64,000 bases of DNA from Penelope pileata (taxonomy: Eukaryota > Chordata > Aves > Galliformes > Cracidae), in assembly GCA_013396635.1 (NCBI GenBank), contig WBMW01000442.1, forward strand, positions 248,001 to 312,000. Direction: 5' to 3'. The notes below the pieces were generated by a model, which was not told the origin of the DNA, did no database searches, and worked only from the letters and a program-made list of their open reading frames with translations. Below are positions 21,855-33,829 of the stretch, one piece after another. Numbering within the stretch: position 1 is the stretch's first letter; every line of letters starts with the position of its first letter. The position numbers were made by a program, and so were the translations under genes.

Positions 21855-24800
21855 ACAGCTAACTCAAAGAGGATGCAGGAAATAAAGGAAATGTATGTAT
21901 TTTTAAGGATACGGATGACGGGGGTGGAATCACTGATATGGCTGTGAACTTTCGTGATATATTTAGAAGCTTGGAGCAAAACTGCTGTTTCACTGAAGTC
22001 AATAAAAATATTGCCATAGAATTCACTGGAAACATTTATTTCTGTCCTCTGTCAGAGGAAAGTTATAGTTGAAAATATACATCGACAACACTTTCACATC
22101 TGCGTCTCCAGGGAAGAAATGACACTGTGCTTCCCTAATGCCTACGCACAGACATACATCTTTCTAAAGATGCTGTCATGAACCCTGAAAACTCTGTCTT
22201 TTTTCTTCTTTTCTCAGCTTCCAGGTCAAGCCTTGGGTCAGGTCATAGGTGTTACTGCTGGGGAGGAGGAAGGAAATGTCCTACCCACTCCAATCCAAGC
22301 AAGTTTTTTTTCTGTAGGACTGATTTTTGTTTTGTTTTGGTTTTAGCATGAGTTATGTCATCCCTTCCCTTTTAAGAACAAAACAAAGGGCATATAAGTA
22401 ACATGCATAACAACCTTCAGGTTTACTTGTGTGATTCCCTGGCCCTTTCTGCAGCAAAGGCAAGGCAATAGTATTAAAAGTGAGCAGAAAACATTTTTGT
22501 TCTTTCTAAAGTACGTGAGTTCTAGGTGCAGGGACAAGGGACTGATATGGTTCATGCCGACATCAAATTGTTCTTAATATCAGACAATTGGATGTGGTGC
22601 TCCACTCTCTCTCCTGTGGCATCTTCTTGGGAGCTATTAACTAAGCTGACTTGGTCGTTTTTCCATGGCTGCTCTCTGCAGGATGTGCCCTGTGCCAGAT
22701 GGTTGACTTGAATGAATTCTCTTTACATAGCTAAGAATCACTTTCTTTTATTATTCATGACTTGTTTCTTCCATCTCTCATGTTTCCCAATTTTCTCTCT
22801 GCTTCATAGAAGGATAGTCATGCGAAATTGAGATGGGGCTGTTATTTCATCTTATAGTAGGAAGCCATGTTGGGACAAAAATGATGTCAGAAGGACAGAG
22901 GATGTTTTCTCAGATTCCAGCTATTTTAACTTCCAGTGTCCGTGCCACAAGAAGACACAGAGAGCTGTTGCTATTATAGTAACCATGCTGTCACTTATAG
23001 GCTGTGTCCAAGTTGTTGGGCTTTTTGTCTGCAATAAGTGAATAAGTAGGAAATTAAAAATAAACTATCTGGATTGTCAAATTATCTGTAAACTTTCAGT
23101 TAAAGAATTGAGCTGTATAGAAGTACTCTCATGCAGTATGAAAATCGTAATGACTGAGTGTCTTTCAAGACACAGCACCTACATGGCTTGGGAAGATCAA
23201 TAATTGCATGTAAAGCTGACTTAATGAAAAGATTATACACTCAGTTGCACATTCAGTACAACTAAAAATTAAAAATCAAGCTCTGAACTATTTGTTAAAA
23301 ACAGGTCTAACTCCACTGATGTCAGGCAGGCTGATTTCTTTGGATAGGGATCTATTGCTTTAAGTTTATATTCAATATAAACATCATATGCAATAATAAA
23401 TCTTACAAGCACATACTCAGATTGTTTATTTGATTTATTATTTCGTTTGGTGTAATGCTATTCCATTTCATTCCGTTCTTGTATTTTGAGTTCCTCTGTA
23501 ACAACCTTGTAAAAGTGACAGGGAGGCTCAGATCTTTGCCCAGCAAACAATATATATTATTTGCTACATGAAAGTGGTGCACAACTCTCTTAAATGTTCC
23601 CTAGCAGACTCCTATTGCATTCCACAACGTGACTGCACTTGAACCACCTCCATTCATATCAGAGTCTTTTTATCCCAGCACACATTGAGCAAGCTGCTCT
23701 GAAGCTTAATTCTCCTGACCCTTCAGTGCAGTCGGATATTGTCACCTAATCCCCTTTTTTTCCTTCTGTCCCATGTGTGGTTTTGACTTCTTTCTCTTCT
23801 CAATTCCTTTTTCCTCTTCCCTTTTTCTTTCTTTCTTATTCTATAAGCCTCTCTCCAGGCTCCACATTCCAGAATTCATCCTTGCATTAGGGCTGCAATA
23901 CAATGCTCTCCCAGTGTTAAAGGATTAGACATTAAGGAGACTGTGGCAACTCCAGCCTTACTATATGCACAGGGGGAACATAAGGGGATGGAGGAGTGCT
24001 TGCTAAAAAGTAAGGAGACTGGGAAACAAGGGGGGAAAAAATGGCATCTTAGCAAAACCAGAGCGGATGACAAAGAGATTTGTGTGAGGAACAGTGGTCC
24101 TTTCTGCTCAGTTTTATACTCTAAATTGTCACTGAAAGATGGTAAACCAGTTGGGAAGCAAAGCAGTGTCACACGTTACACTGTGATTGGTACATAAAGC
24201 GAAATTTATGTTTTAACAGCCAACTCTGAGAAATGGCCAGTTTGAAGCACTTGTGTCATGACGTGCCATTTCAATATATGCATGTGATGAGAGTGATATT
24301 TGAACGTTAATCAATATTGCACAGATTTTTTTCATAGATAGTTGTTCCTTTGGCCCCCAGATTTCCAAAGTTCATAGTACTCCCAGAGAAGGAGTCTGGT
24401 GTCTTAACTTCCAAATATTTCCTGCAGGTTGGTTTTCATTTGCTTTCATGTTTCTGAAGGGAGTGGTCTTTGTTAAATGTCCTCTCCACTTTCATTATTG
24501 GATTGGAAACAAGTATATTACTTTTTAGTATACGCAAATTCATAACAGGGTAGAAAAACATATTTTAAAGAAATTGAGGTTAATTCCCTTTCTTCACCAC
24601 CACTTCACCCCTGCAAAATTAGTTCTGTTAAAGTAAATTTAAGGATATAATCACGCTTCATTTAAATGAATTACAAATCTCTGGAAGCGATTTTAGAATG
24701 AAATTCTTGAAAAAGGGTTGGTTTTTTTCGAAACATGCTGAACAAATCCTGTAGTGGAGCAGTAATTGTTAGAATCTGTAGCAGGACTCACAAAACCCCA

Positions 24801-25134
24801 TAGAAGGATTCTTATTTTCCAGCAAGGTTGTTTTGCTTATTTGTTGATAGAGTGGGAAAACTAAATTGAAGAAGTAAGTTTTGCATTTTGCATCGGAGGC
24901 GGTGAAGTTTGTGGTCATCCTAATCTATTACGGAAGTGAGTTCTACAGTCATGGGCCAGCTGCCGAAAACGTTTTGTCACCCAGACTCATGAGTCTCACC
25001 CTTGTGCCTGACAGTTTCATTGTTCCACAGGAACGTAAGTGTCATGGAAGGTCATGGTTGCATTATTATTATTCAGCTACATTTGAATAAATGTACTTGG
25101 CTCTGTAAAGAATGCTACAGGCCTACTTACCCTG
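21855..25134. other. Anonymous non-coding stretch
   Basis: It contains a strong splice-acceptor-like polypyrimidine tract ending in cag at 22217 (+) with no convincing downstream exon, and a long pyrimidine-rich stretch at about 23750-23862. No gene or transposon recognised. Confidence 0.45.
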
Positions 25135-25225
25135 CTGTACCCCACAGGCATGTGGTGAGGCTTAAAGATTGTAAAGTGTTTTGAGTTCCTTGGAGAAAAG
25201 GCGCTATATGAATGCCACAGATTCC
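25135..25225 (+). mobile_element. Ancient MIR-like SINE tail
   Basis: The string 'ccccacaggcatgtggtgag' is followed by 'gcttaaagattgtaaagtgt', 'tttgagttccttgg' and 'aaaaggcgctatatgaatgc'. This is the 'gttgtgaggattaaatg...tgtaaagcgcttt...gcgctatataaatgc' tail of MIR-class CORE-SINEs. The head region is not visible. Confidence 0.55.
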
Positions 25226-27798
25226 CATTTATTCATATAGCATCTGGTCCCACATCATTGATGTTATGATATACAGGATCAGACCTAAAGTGCTGTACTT
25301 GTGTTTGATTATTCACAAACATAAACGGAGATATGGCCCCAGCCCCAAGGTCTTAGCAGTGTAAAGAACTGCCCTGGCAGCCTACCAAACACACCTTCTG
25401 TAAGGCACTGAGTGGTTTCTTTGCTCATCAGCTTGCGAGCTTTGAGTTAGAAATAGAACATGCAATTAAGAGTGAGGAGTGAGATTTGGACCAGATAGGA
25501 AAAAGAACACAGACTGGGTATTAGAGCACGGACTGAGTATCAGAAAGAAGAGCAAAATCAATGCTGTAGGAAGAACCTTGAAATTAAGGTTGTTTTGAGT
25601 GCAGATGTGATGTTTTACACTTGGGCACGTTTGTGTACTTGCATGCTTTGTCTTTTCTCATGGAAATATATAAGAAGATTTTGATGAGAATAGAATGAAC
25701 AAAAACTGAAGTAGCAGTATGACAGAGAGTATCATTTTAATAACGAACGAGTGGCAGAGCAAGTGAATAATTCTGTTAGGCTCGATTCTCACCCTGTATC
25801 AACTGGTCTGTATCCAGGAAGATTAGTGGTTTCTGGTGTTTTTTTTCGAGCTGCAGATTTTTACTTAAATTTTTAGAAAAAGGAAGCAAAAGTCAGACAC
25901 AAGAAAAACATTTATGCCATTCACACTTGGAGATTCTTGTGTCAACAGAGTGAAGCTTGCTGCCTACTTGCATTAATACCATGCCCTGACGTTCTCCAAT
26001 GCGTAAACTTCAGTGCCTTTCAACTTTGAATTTCCCTAGGACCAATGTAAATGGAAAGTGAGTAAAGCATGGAATTAATACTAAAATAGCGCACTTATCC
26101 GTGCAATGAAATCTGTATCTTCTGTTTTGTACATAAAGCCTCACTTCTTCATGGTTAATAAAAGAAAGTAAAGGGTTAGGTCTACTGATGCTGACCACAG
26201 AAGCTGTGGGAGCATAGACAATAGGTAATAATTAGCCCAAAAGAAAATGCTCAGAATGACACTATAATTTTCCCCACCTGTTCCCCAAACTGTCAAAAGG
26301 AAACATGTCTCTTATTTCACTCTGAATAAGATGCAGTATGTTTATGGTTTGGGAGATGATGGCTTGATTCTCTGTCAGTTGAAACAGCTGGCTGCTGTGA
26401 TGTGAAGTGCAGACTGAGATATCTATGTACCTGCTTTGTTTTTTCAAGTGTCTGGTCATAGGGAGAGAAATCTTTGGTTGCTGCAGTTGGATATGCACTG
26501 GTTGAATAGGCCAGGACATCATTGTGACTGTATTTTAGTATGACTTCAAAACTGTGATTGTGAAAGAAAGGATGCAACTAATGAAAACTTCAGAGAGGAG
26601 CAGAAGAATGAATAGGTGAAGATTTTTAAAGAAAAGCTCACGTGGTTAGAGGTTGCTCACACACGTACCAAATGATTACTGAAGAATTTAAAAAACTGGT
26701 AGTGTGTATATTGTTTTCTTGGTACAAAAACCCATTGTCCTCTCTCATCTCCCATTTTATGTCGCTGCTCAGGACCCTGTAATACTTTATCATCATGTAA
26801 AATTCTCCCACAACCTCATATCTGCCTTCCCTACCTAACTCAAGTCTCATCTCTTCTTACTCCTTTGCTTACTTTCTGTACTCTGTCTGCTCCTGTAAAA
26901 ACATTTTCCAGCTTCACAGACTGGCAATGTTTGGCTTAAATTATTGGCGCAGTTTGTTTCGGAAAGTATTAACCTGCTGATAGCATGTCCAGGCACACAA
27001 CCTGGTGCCTGAGAGTAGCCACCAGGGGTAAAGAACCTTGGAATCTCATCAGGCTTCCTGTTGCCTGAGGCTGCAGTGAAGCCCTGCTTGGGATCAGCTG
27101 TGTGATCAACCCCAAAAACACCTCTCTGGTTGTTTTGTCACTTCTTGTACTTTCCGGAAAACCAAAATGTCTTGTGAAAACAAAAGGGGAAAGTGAATGA
27201 TCATGCAATAAAGGCTAGATTCTGATTCAGCTTACAATGTCCGCATACAGCTTTCATATTTTCCCAGTTCTTGCAGGCTGTTAAAATTTTAGGAAAAAAA
27301 AATTAAGCTGAAAAAAGAAGAGGTCTATACTCCTTGCTTTGTGCAAATTCCAGCCATTCTTGATAGACTTATTCTTATATTAAAAAAATCCAAAAAGTCT
27401 TTAGTCTTCATTCCAGTTCATGACTAATTGTTTTTATGATATCTCCCAAAAGCAGAAGTAAAAAAAAGAAGAACCAGACTGAGAACTACTCCCAGATGAT
27501 AATAAACTGCCACAAAAAAGTTGAGAACAAGCTGGATCAGCCATCCAACAGATGGGAGTCTTTACTGCTTTACTCTTAAGAGACGCTGGTAAATCATTTG
27601 GCATTATTAAAGATACCAGCCACAAAAATGATCTGTGAAAATATATGCTTCCAACTTTTCATCATCTGGGATTCTGCAGTTGTTAGTGGTCCATGAGTCA
27701 CTGCTAATATTTAAATGTAATATATTCATTTGGATAGGTGCATAATAGAGTAATCTTCAAGAATGAAGTAATTGCCACCCATAAGAAAAAAAGAGTGG
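25226..27798. other. Anonymous non-coding stretch
   Basis: No gene or repeat recognised. Open frames up to 86 codons on the minus strand near 26.3-26.6 kb overlap each other in different frames and look like chance. Confidence 0.5.
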
Positions 27799-27822
27799 TT
27801 TCATATGCTGTTTCATATGCTG
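27799..27822. repeat. 12-bp tandem duplication
   Basis: The unit tttcatatgctg occurs twice in a row. Confidence 0.9.
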
Positions 27823-27931
27823 ACATAAGAAACTGAAACATCTCGTTTACTTGAAGAAGGTCTTTTAAGCTGTAATCATAGACACAGGGTACTGTAGATG
27901 TGTCAGGTTTGCGTCACCACTATATTAGTCT

Positions 27932-27990
27932 GCCTTTATTTAAGTGCAACTCTGTTGAAAAAGCTGGAGTTACAACAGCATAAAATTGAG
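27932..27990. mobile_element. Possible ancient palindromic amniote repeat
   Basis: The strings 'taagtgcaactctgttgaaa' and 'ctggagttacaacagcataa' form a degenerate inverted pair. They resemble the 'gtgtaactccattga...tggagttacaccagcgtaaa' core of old dispersed repeats in birds and reptiles. I cannot give the family name. Confidence 0.3.
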
Positions 27991-28282
27991 CACTTTGCCC
28001 AACAACACAGCTCTGTACTGCCTTGTGTCCTGCTTAGTCGTTTGCACCACACAAGGAAGCTTCTCAGAATTATGTATCTGATTTTGGTTGTGAGATTCCA
28101 GTAGACATTTGTTGTACGTTAAATGACTACACAGTGTGGTAGGCAAACTGTTCCACCATCTTTGTCAAATACTTTATCTGATGGAGTGTAATTTGTTGTC
28201 TAAAAATGGGAAGTATTTACTAAAGGCCGTGGACTAGGATTTCTTAGTGCAGTTAAGGTACTTACCAATGTCTTACCAATAG

Positions 28283-28551
28283 GTGGACAAGGGGAAATGA
28301 TTTCAAGCTAAAAAAGGGGAGATTTAGACTGGGTGCAAGGAAAAGGTTTTTTACAGTAAGGGTGGTGAAGCACTGGAACAGGTTGCCCAGAGAGGTGGTG
28401 GATGCCCTGTCTTTGGAGACGTTCAAGGTCAGGCTGGACCAAGCTCTGAGCAACCTGATCCAGCTGTAGATGTCTCTGTTCATTGCAAGGGAGCAGGACT
28501 AGATGACCTTTAAAGGTCCCTTCCAACTCAAATGATTCTATGATTCTGTCT
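28283..28551 (+). mobile_element. CR1 LINE 3' UTR fragment
   Basis: It starts with 'ggacaaggggaaatgatttc' and continues through 'cactggaacaggttgcccag', 'agaggtggtggatgccctgt' and 'aaggtcccttccaactcaaa', ending in 'tgattctatgattctgtc'. This is the canonical CR1 3' UTR order. It holds no coding sequence; the short open frames on the minus strand are antisense noise. Confidence 0.94.
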
Positions 28552-30245
28552 GGCCCTTTTTGGTTAGCATCTGGAGTTAAGGACTGAGATAGGTTTTAGG
28601 CTGTAGAATTAAACACTGCCAAGACATGAGAAAACACAGTATTATTGTTTCTTGCTCTGTGATTTTTGGAAGTGGCGGTTAGTAGGCGAGAGACATCATT
28701 TTATATCATCATTCTGGTCCAAGCTCTGATAAGTAACATTTTACATGCTTTCAAAAAGCAAAAGAGGAGTAGGTTCCTGCAAGTCTTTGCTTCTCCCAGT
28801 TTTTTTTACACATGCATGCCATCTGTACCTTCCATCAACAGTGCTCAGAATGGGCAGAATGGCATTTCAGAGGCTTTCTTCTTGCAAATGTTCAAATTAT
28901 CAAACCTCAAAAAAAAAAAAAGCTGAAAAACAAATGAGATGTCTAGAAAGTCAGAACTTGATTCAACATTTCCTATTTATGCACACAAAAATGACAGCTT
29001 AATACACTTTTTCCCAAAAGAGGCAAGAGTTTAGTGTGTAGTATCCCCCTAACCACTCAGCACTCTCCAAGCATAAACTCAGTAAAGCTTATATAAACTA
29101 ACTGCAGAACCTCACAGCTGCTGCAAAAATCTGTGGGCCAAACTCATTTGGTTTAAGTGGAACAAAAAACATCAAGGTCAAAATAGGGGCTCAGTTTGAC
29201 CCTTTCTTTTTCCAGATAATGTATGAGGCCTTTCTATTTTTCCTGATGTACTTTAAGTTTAAATAATGAAAATGCAGTCCACATCCCTGCAAAGTTAAGT
29301 AGTATATAAACAGAGAAACGTGCCATTTTATCACTGAAGTGAAAATGTATGGGTGAATAACTGTTTTGAGTTACTTCTAAGCTGTGAGGTTCCTGGCTGT
29401 TTCTTTTAGTCTGAGCTGGAGTTGTCAGCAGGTTGTCTTATTGTTCCTTTTACTCTATAACTTGAGAGCCTTCATCTAAAATGCAGTGCTGGTGTGTATG
29501 TGTAAGCTAGACAAATAAATATCAATCATCTCCCAGATGGTGATAATATGCCCCATGGGAATGGAGCATAGGCTTGCTTTGACACTTCTGCCCATGTGTA
29601 CACACATCTATGCATTACATTTCTGAGCTGTCCTACAATCCAGCATCCTTTGCTCTTCTCCCGTTGGCCATTCAGCTACACTTGCCTGGTATTACAGTGT
29701 ACTTCTTGTGGATAACGTGCCGCTGAATATAGTCTGTTGTTTGGTCCTTTTATGTCTGGATGTCTTACTCCCCAAAGTCAGCTGGGTTTTCAGGTCTTTC
29801 AGATTTTGGTTCTTGCTTTTTGGTTTTATTCTTCTGCAGCTTTTGTGTATCTGGCTCAGAGTGTGTAATCCAGAACTCTGAATTAGGCATCTCTGCTCCT
29901 CAGAGCAGAGGAAAGTGAGCTGCCGCAGAATGGGCCTCACGGTAGTGAGCACCCTGAGCAAAGAGACTCCTTTGCTGGTCAGTAGGAAATGACTTCAATT
30001 CTACAGCTCCTTCTGCTGAGCTTAACTGACTGACTGTGAGATGCAGCAAGGTATTTCCCTGAAACCTTTCCTGGAATAAGGTACTTATGTCATTTTCTTG
30101 GAAGCCATCATGGAGATCATTCCTTTCTTTGAAACTGTAGCCAAGAAAGTACTGCCAAACCATTTTATGCACTATTCACAACCCCAGAATATGAATAGCC
30201 CATTCCTTGTTCTCTTGGCTGGGTCTCAGGCCCTTAGGGCCCAAC
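28552..30245. other. Anonymous non-coding stretch
   Basis: A-run of about 13 at 28909-28921 without a retroposon body. No gene or transposon recognised. Confidence 0.5.
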
Positions 30246-30285
30246 TGCCCTGAGGATCCCCTAACCACTAAACCATACTTGGAGC
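30246..30285 (-). mobile_element. Possible MIR-like tRNA-head fragment
   Basis: The plus strand 'cccctaaccactaaaccata' is the complement of 'tatggtttagtggttagggg', which resembles the tRNA-derived A-box start of MIR-class SINEs (agtatagcatagtggttaag). It is short and isolated. Confidence 0.25.
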
Positions 30286-30414
30286 AGGGAACACTTTTTA
30301 TCCCTCCAGTTGAAGCCATTCTGCTTTGTCAAAAAGCCTGAAGGATTCACTGGAGCAGAGAGGCTGAGAGGGTGAACTCAGGGGGAAAAGAACTAATAGG
30401 AAACCTTGATCAGT

Positions 30415-30470
30415 GACTGGGGAGAGAACCTGGGTTCTAGTTCCTGCATTCCTCTTTCCTTTTGGGCAAT
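30415..30470 (+). mobile_element. Possible MIR-like head fragment
   Basis: The string 'gagagaacctgggttctagt' followed by 'tcctgcattcctctttcc' resembles the MIR head around its B box (cctgggttcgaatcccggct). The CORE part is not recognisable downstream. Confidence 0.3.
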
Positions 30471-30775
30471 GTCTGCGTCCTGGACAAGAGTCTTTCTCCA
30501 CTTTTTAATCCTGATGAAATGATCTCAATAGTGGGAAAGTGAAGGGTTTATCACTTTCTTCCTGACACACTCATCTTGGTAGGTAGCTCCCATGATAAGA
30601 AAGGTTGTGGAAGAACTATTTTGAGAGTCGTGTTTGGTTTTTGAGATAGATATTCATGTAGTTGGGACCACACCTTTGGGCATTCCACACCTTGGAGCAC
30701 AGAAATTTCTTACAGGCTTTGCTTAGTGAGCTTTTCTAGGAATGGTGCTGATGCTCATCTTATTGTGGTTTAGTT

Positions 30776-30898
30776 ATAGAATCATAGAATTGTTTGAGTT
30801 GGAAGGGACCTACAAAGGTCGTCTAGTCCAATTCCCCTGCAATGAACAGGGACACCTACAGCTAGATCAGGGTGCTCAGAGCCCTATCCAGCCTGACA
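30776..30898 (-). mobile_element. CR1 LINE 3' end, reverse orientation
   Basis: It begins with the inverted tail 'atagaatcatagaattgttt', then 'gagttggaagggacctacaa', 'cgtctagtccaattcccctg' and 'caatgaacagggacacctac'. It is non-coding and 5'-truncated, of the same subfamily style as the copy at 43.9 kb. Confidence 0.94.
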
Positions 30899-31098
30899 CA
30901 AAAGGTTGTGAGTGAAATGATCATAGCTAAGCCATGTAATTTTTTCTTTCATTTTATTTTCTGAGAATATGAGGCTGGGAGCTGTACAGGTCTCAGTAGT
31001 CAAAGCAGGGTGTCAGTTAATTGTTATTTGTAAGTGGTGTTTGGACACATAGGGGGAAACATAGCCAGAAAATTCACTGATGAATCTGTTGCATGGAT

Positions 31099-31134
31099 GA
31101 TTCTATTACTTAAAGGGATTCTATTACTTAAAGA
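31099..31134. repeat. 18-bp tandem duplication
   Basis: The unit gattctattacttaaagg occurs twice, with one mismatch at the final base. Confidence 0.9.
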
Positions 31135-32559
31135 TTAGCGTCTAAGATACTCTTTTGCAATAAGGAGGAATGTCGTAACTATTTTTCTCTATTTTCAATA
31201 AATTTAAGGCTTTTAGATTATACAAAAATAAATGTATTGTTCCCAGTTGTTATAAGCGATCATTAAATCAATTTCCCATTATTTGGATCTTACAGCCATC
31301 CGGCATTTGTGTGGGGAAATGAAAGGGAAAGTTTGGCTCAGGTAATGATACCTCGTCAATAGAACTCACCCAGCTATAAGTTTTCTTTTTCTATTGTATT
31401 TTCTCAATTAGAGGAAACAAAATAGTATGTTAGCTAATTATTAATTTAAGAGAAAACCAAAGCTAGTTGATTATTAATGCTAAATCAAGTAATGCTGCCT
31501 TTTAATTTCCATTGGGTTCATTCTTCGATGCCTGTATTTGGCACAGCTCAGCAGTGGAGCTGTCCTAATTTCCATCAGCTGCCGTACTGGTTTATCATGC
31601 ATTATCATTACAGATATAACTTGAAATCACTAGAGACAGCAGCAAAATTTTTCAGTTTGCCATGTGACTGAGCACAAAATAAAAACCCAGTTTTGCTATA
31701 GAGCTTGCAGTGAAAACAAAGGGAGCAGCAGTCCACTGTAGGCTGTGGATTTTGCCCCCGATTACATCCATGCCAGGTGTAACTACTGACAGTTTGTGGA
31801 CTCGCCGTGGACAGCTGGGTTGTTCCCTCAGCAAGTTAACGATGCTGTCTTGGCAGTGTTTCCCATCACCCACTATGGAGTACAGCCATTCTGCTTTTCC
31901 TCTTTACTTTTTTCCTTGTCTCTCCAGGAATGAGGTTAATCCTTTTTGCCTCAGCATTTCAGTCTTGACTGTGACGTTACCTCATATTTAAGCTCTAAGT
32001 CCGCTTCAGCGGTGCTTAGAACCATATTATAGATCACCAATTTTTACCTCTATTATTTTTTTAATGCATATGTAACATTTTAATTGGTCAAATGGCCAAC
32101 ACTTAACCTTGCTCCAGATTTTTCTGGCTGAATGTTCTGTACTTACCTTTACTTACTATTCTACTAGTCCTTGTTTTAGGTACAAGGTTCCTGGTTTTTT
32201 AAAAATTATTTTATTTTTTCTTTGTTTTAACAAACATATTTGTTAAATGATTTTGAAACATGGATAAAAAACATTGAAAAAGGTTAGGCCATGGCACAAT
32301 ACCCTAAAATGCCGTCAGGTCAGTTGTGATTCCCTGCACAAGAAGTACTCAGCCCATTCTTAGTGCATTTGACAGGTGTTTCATTGCCGTTATGTGATAC
32401 TGTTTTTAACCAGTGCTGTGTTGTATATTGTGATTACAGAATTACTTGCAATCTCCATCGAGAATGGAATCAGGTTTGTTTGACAAGACTTATTTCCTGT
32501 TAAATACATTGAATGACACAAATTCTTTTTCCTCCCTTTATTTTCTTCTTAGTTAACTC
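31135..32559. other. Anonymous non-coding stretch, homeobox-like AT motifs
   Basis: The 31180-31500 part is rich in TAAT/ATTA motifs (e.g. agctaattattaatttaaga). No gene or transposon recognised. Confidence 0.4.
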
Positions 32560-32561
32560 CT

Positions 32562-32757
32562 ACATCAACTGATTCATTATTTTATCCAAGGCTGAGGTCA
32601 ACCTTACTGACCTGGTGCTGCCTGTGTCATCCTGCCTGCCCTTTCTGAATACAGCACTCTTGTATTTCATGGGAATCTTCCTGGTATTCCAACATGCATT
32701 AAAGATAGGCCAGAGATTTTCTTCAGGCAGGTCTATAGGATTATTGGGGACCAAGTA
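32562..32757 (-). mobile_element. Degenerate CR1-group reverse transcriptase fragment
   Basis: The minus-strand frame reads ENLWPIFNACWNTRKIP, KYKSAVFRKGRQDDTGSTR and SVRLTSALDKIMNQLM. This follows the N-terminal reverse-transcriptase motif of CR1 ORF2, which has the form 'plsxIFexsWxtGevPxdWkxAnVtPIFKKGxkdDpgNYRPVSLTSvpgKimEQ'. Key family residues are lost: the NYRP segment is replaced by STRS, and SLTS by RLTS. Neighbouring ORF2 sequence on either side has decayed beyond recognition or was lost. The fragment comes from an internal ORF2 region, unlike the 3'-end copies elsewhere here, so it is a relic of an older, longer insertion. Confidence 0.75.
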
Positions 32758-33369
32758 TCTGAGCTGCCAGGTTTGAAGAAATCAGCAGTAACTGATGCTC
32801 TTTACCATCCTCAACGGGGTTAACTAACTGGGAAGTATTTTAGCATCCTCAGGTGCAAAAAGTACTTTATCCTTTTTTATTCCAATCTGAGATAAAAATA
32901 TTTACTGGATGTTTACCTCATCTGTATCATTACCAGTGTTATCTTCTTCAGAAAACTGTAACAATTGGAAGCTTACTCAGATTTGTAAATGCACATCTCT
33001 CAGGTATAGAAAACTGCAATGTTTTTAGCTTATTTTATTCTCTGCTTTTCATTGCTTTTAGTATATGTTGATTACTATTGAGTCTTTGTTTTCTCTATTT
33101 CATTCTCTCTAAAGCAACATTATATACTTTCAAAAAAACCCTGTATATCTACAAGTAAGGTCTCCTTGCTCCATTTTAAGATTGCATTGAAGCTCCCAAC
33201 CTCTTTAAATTTTGTGGAAGAAATTCAAATGAAGCGAAAGTCATTGATCCACAGCAGTTACTGAGGATCACTGAAGAGTGAAGAATGATTCCACTGCACT
33301 GAATGCGAGTGCAGGAGGACATGAGGAGTTAGCACTCTGCAGCTTGCCTGTAAGCGAACCACCGTTGCT
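32758..33369. other. Anonymous non-coding stretch
   Basis: Nothing recognised. Upstream ORF2 sequence of the relic at 32.6 kb might extend to about 32860, but I cannot read it. Confidence 0.45.
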
Positions 33370-33447
33370 CCAGCTTGGTGATTTTGAAGCTGCTTAGATT
33401 TTGCTTGGAGAGTAAGACAGCTACTGTTTCATTTATCTGCTTCATTA

Positions 33448-33652
33448 AGTTTAGACTATATTTGTCTCTGTTTGCTTTTCTACTTGTTCTTGGAGTGTGT
33501 CTATCTGTGCTCTGTTTCACAGAACCTGGAGTTTATTTGCCTGAGTTTGCTTTCCATTGCCTTTGGACCATGTTTGCACTGAGCTCTGTTTCATTCAGTC
33601 TGGACTTCATGGGCCCAGGTTTGTTCCACAGCATTTGGACTATGTTTGTTTT
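33448..33652 (+). repeat. Degenerate tandem repeat of about 70-75 bp
   Basis: Two units (33509-33582 and 33583-33652) both begin 'gctctgtttca' and end with 'tttggac(c/t)atgtttg'. A partial earlier unit at 33448-33508 shares 'tttagactatatttg'. The array lies within a 148-codon plus-strand frame (33375-33821) whose peptide repeats FTEPG / FMGPG and CLWTMF / SIWTMF. The frame is Leu/Phe/Trp-rich without a recognisable domain. I take the repeat as real and the coding potential as doubtful. Confidence 0.55.
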
Positions 33653-33829
33653 GCTTTCCAGTGCCTGGGAATGTGGCTGGACGTGGCTTGCCACTGCCTC
33701 GCTGAGTGTCCGTCTGTATTGTGGTTACCCTGAGCACACTCCTGTGCTGCTTTGGCCTTTTCTTGGCTGTCTGTTAGCATCTTCCTTGCCCTGTGCCTTG
33801 CTCCTGAGCTCAGCTGATTGATGTTACGG

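Noticed and set aside
22218..22320. Exon after the strong acceptor tract ending at 22217 (+)
   Set aside because: The acceptor is excellent but no open frame or single clear donor follows, so exon limits cannot be supported.
28909..28921. A-runs (also near 3988, 36387, 44074 and 55434) as tails of processed pseudogenes
   Set aside because: No upstream cDNA-like body or target-site duplication could be recognised for any of them.
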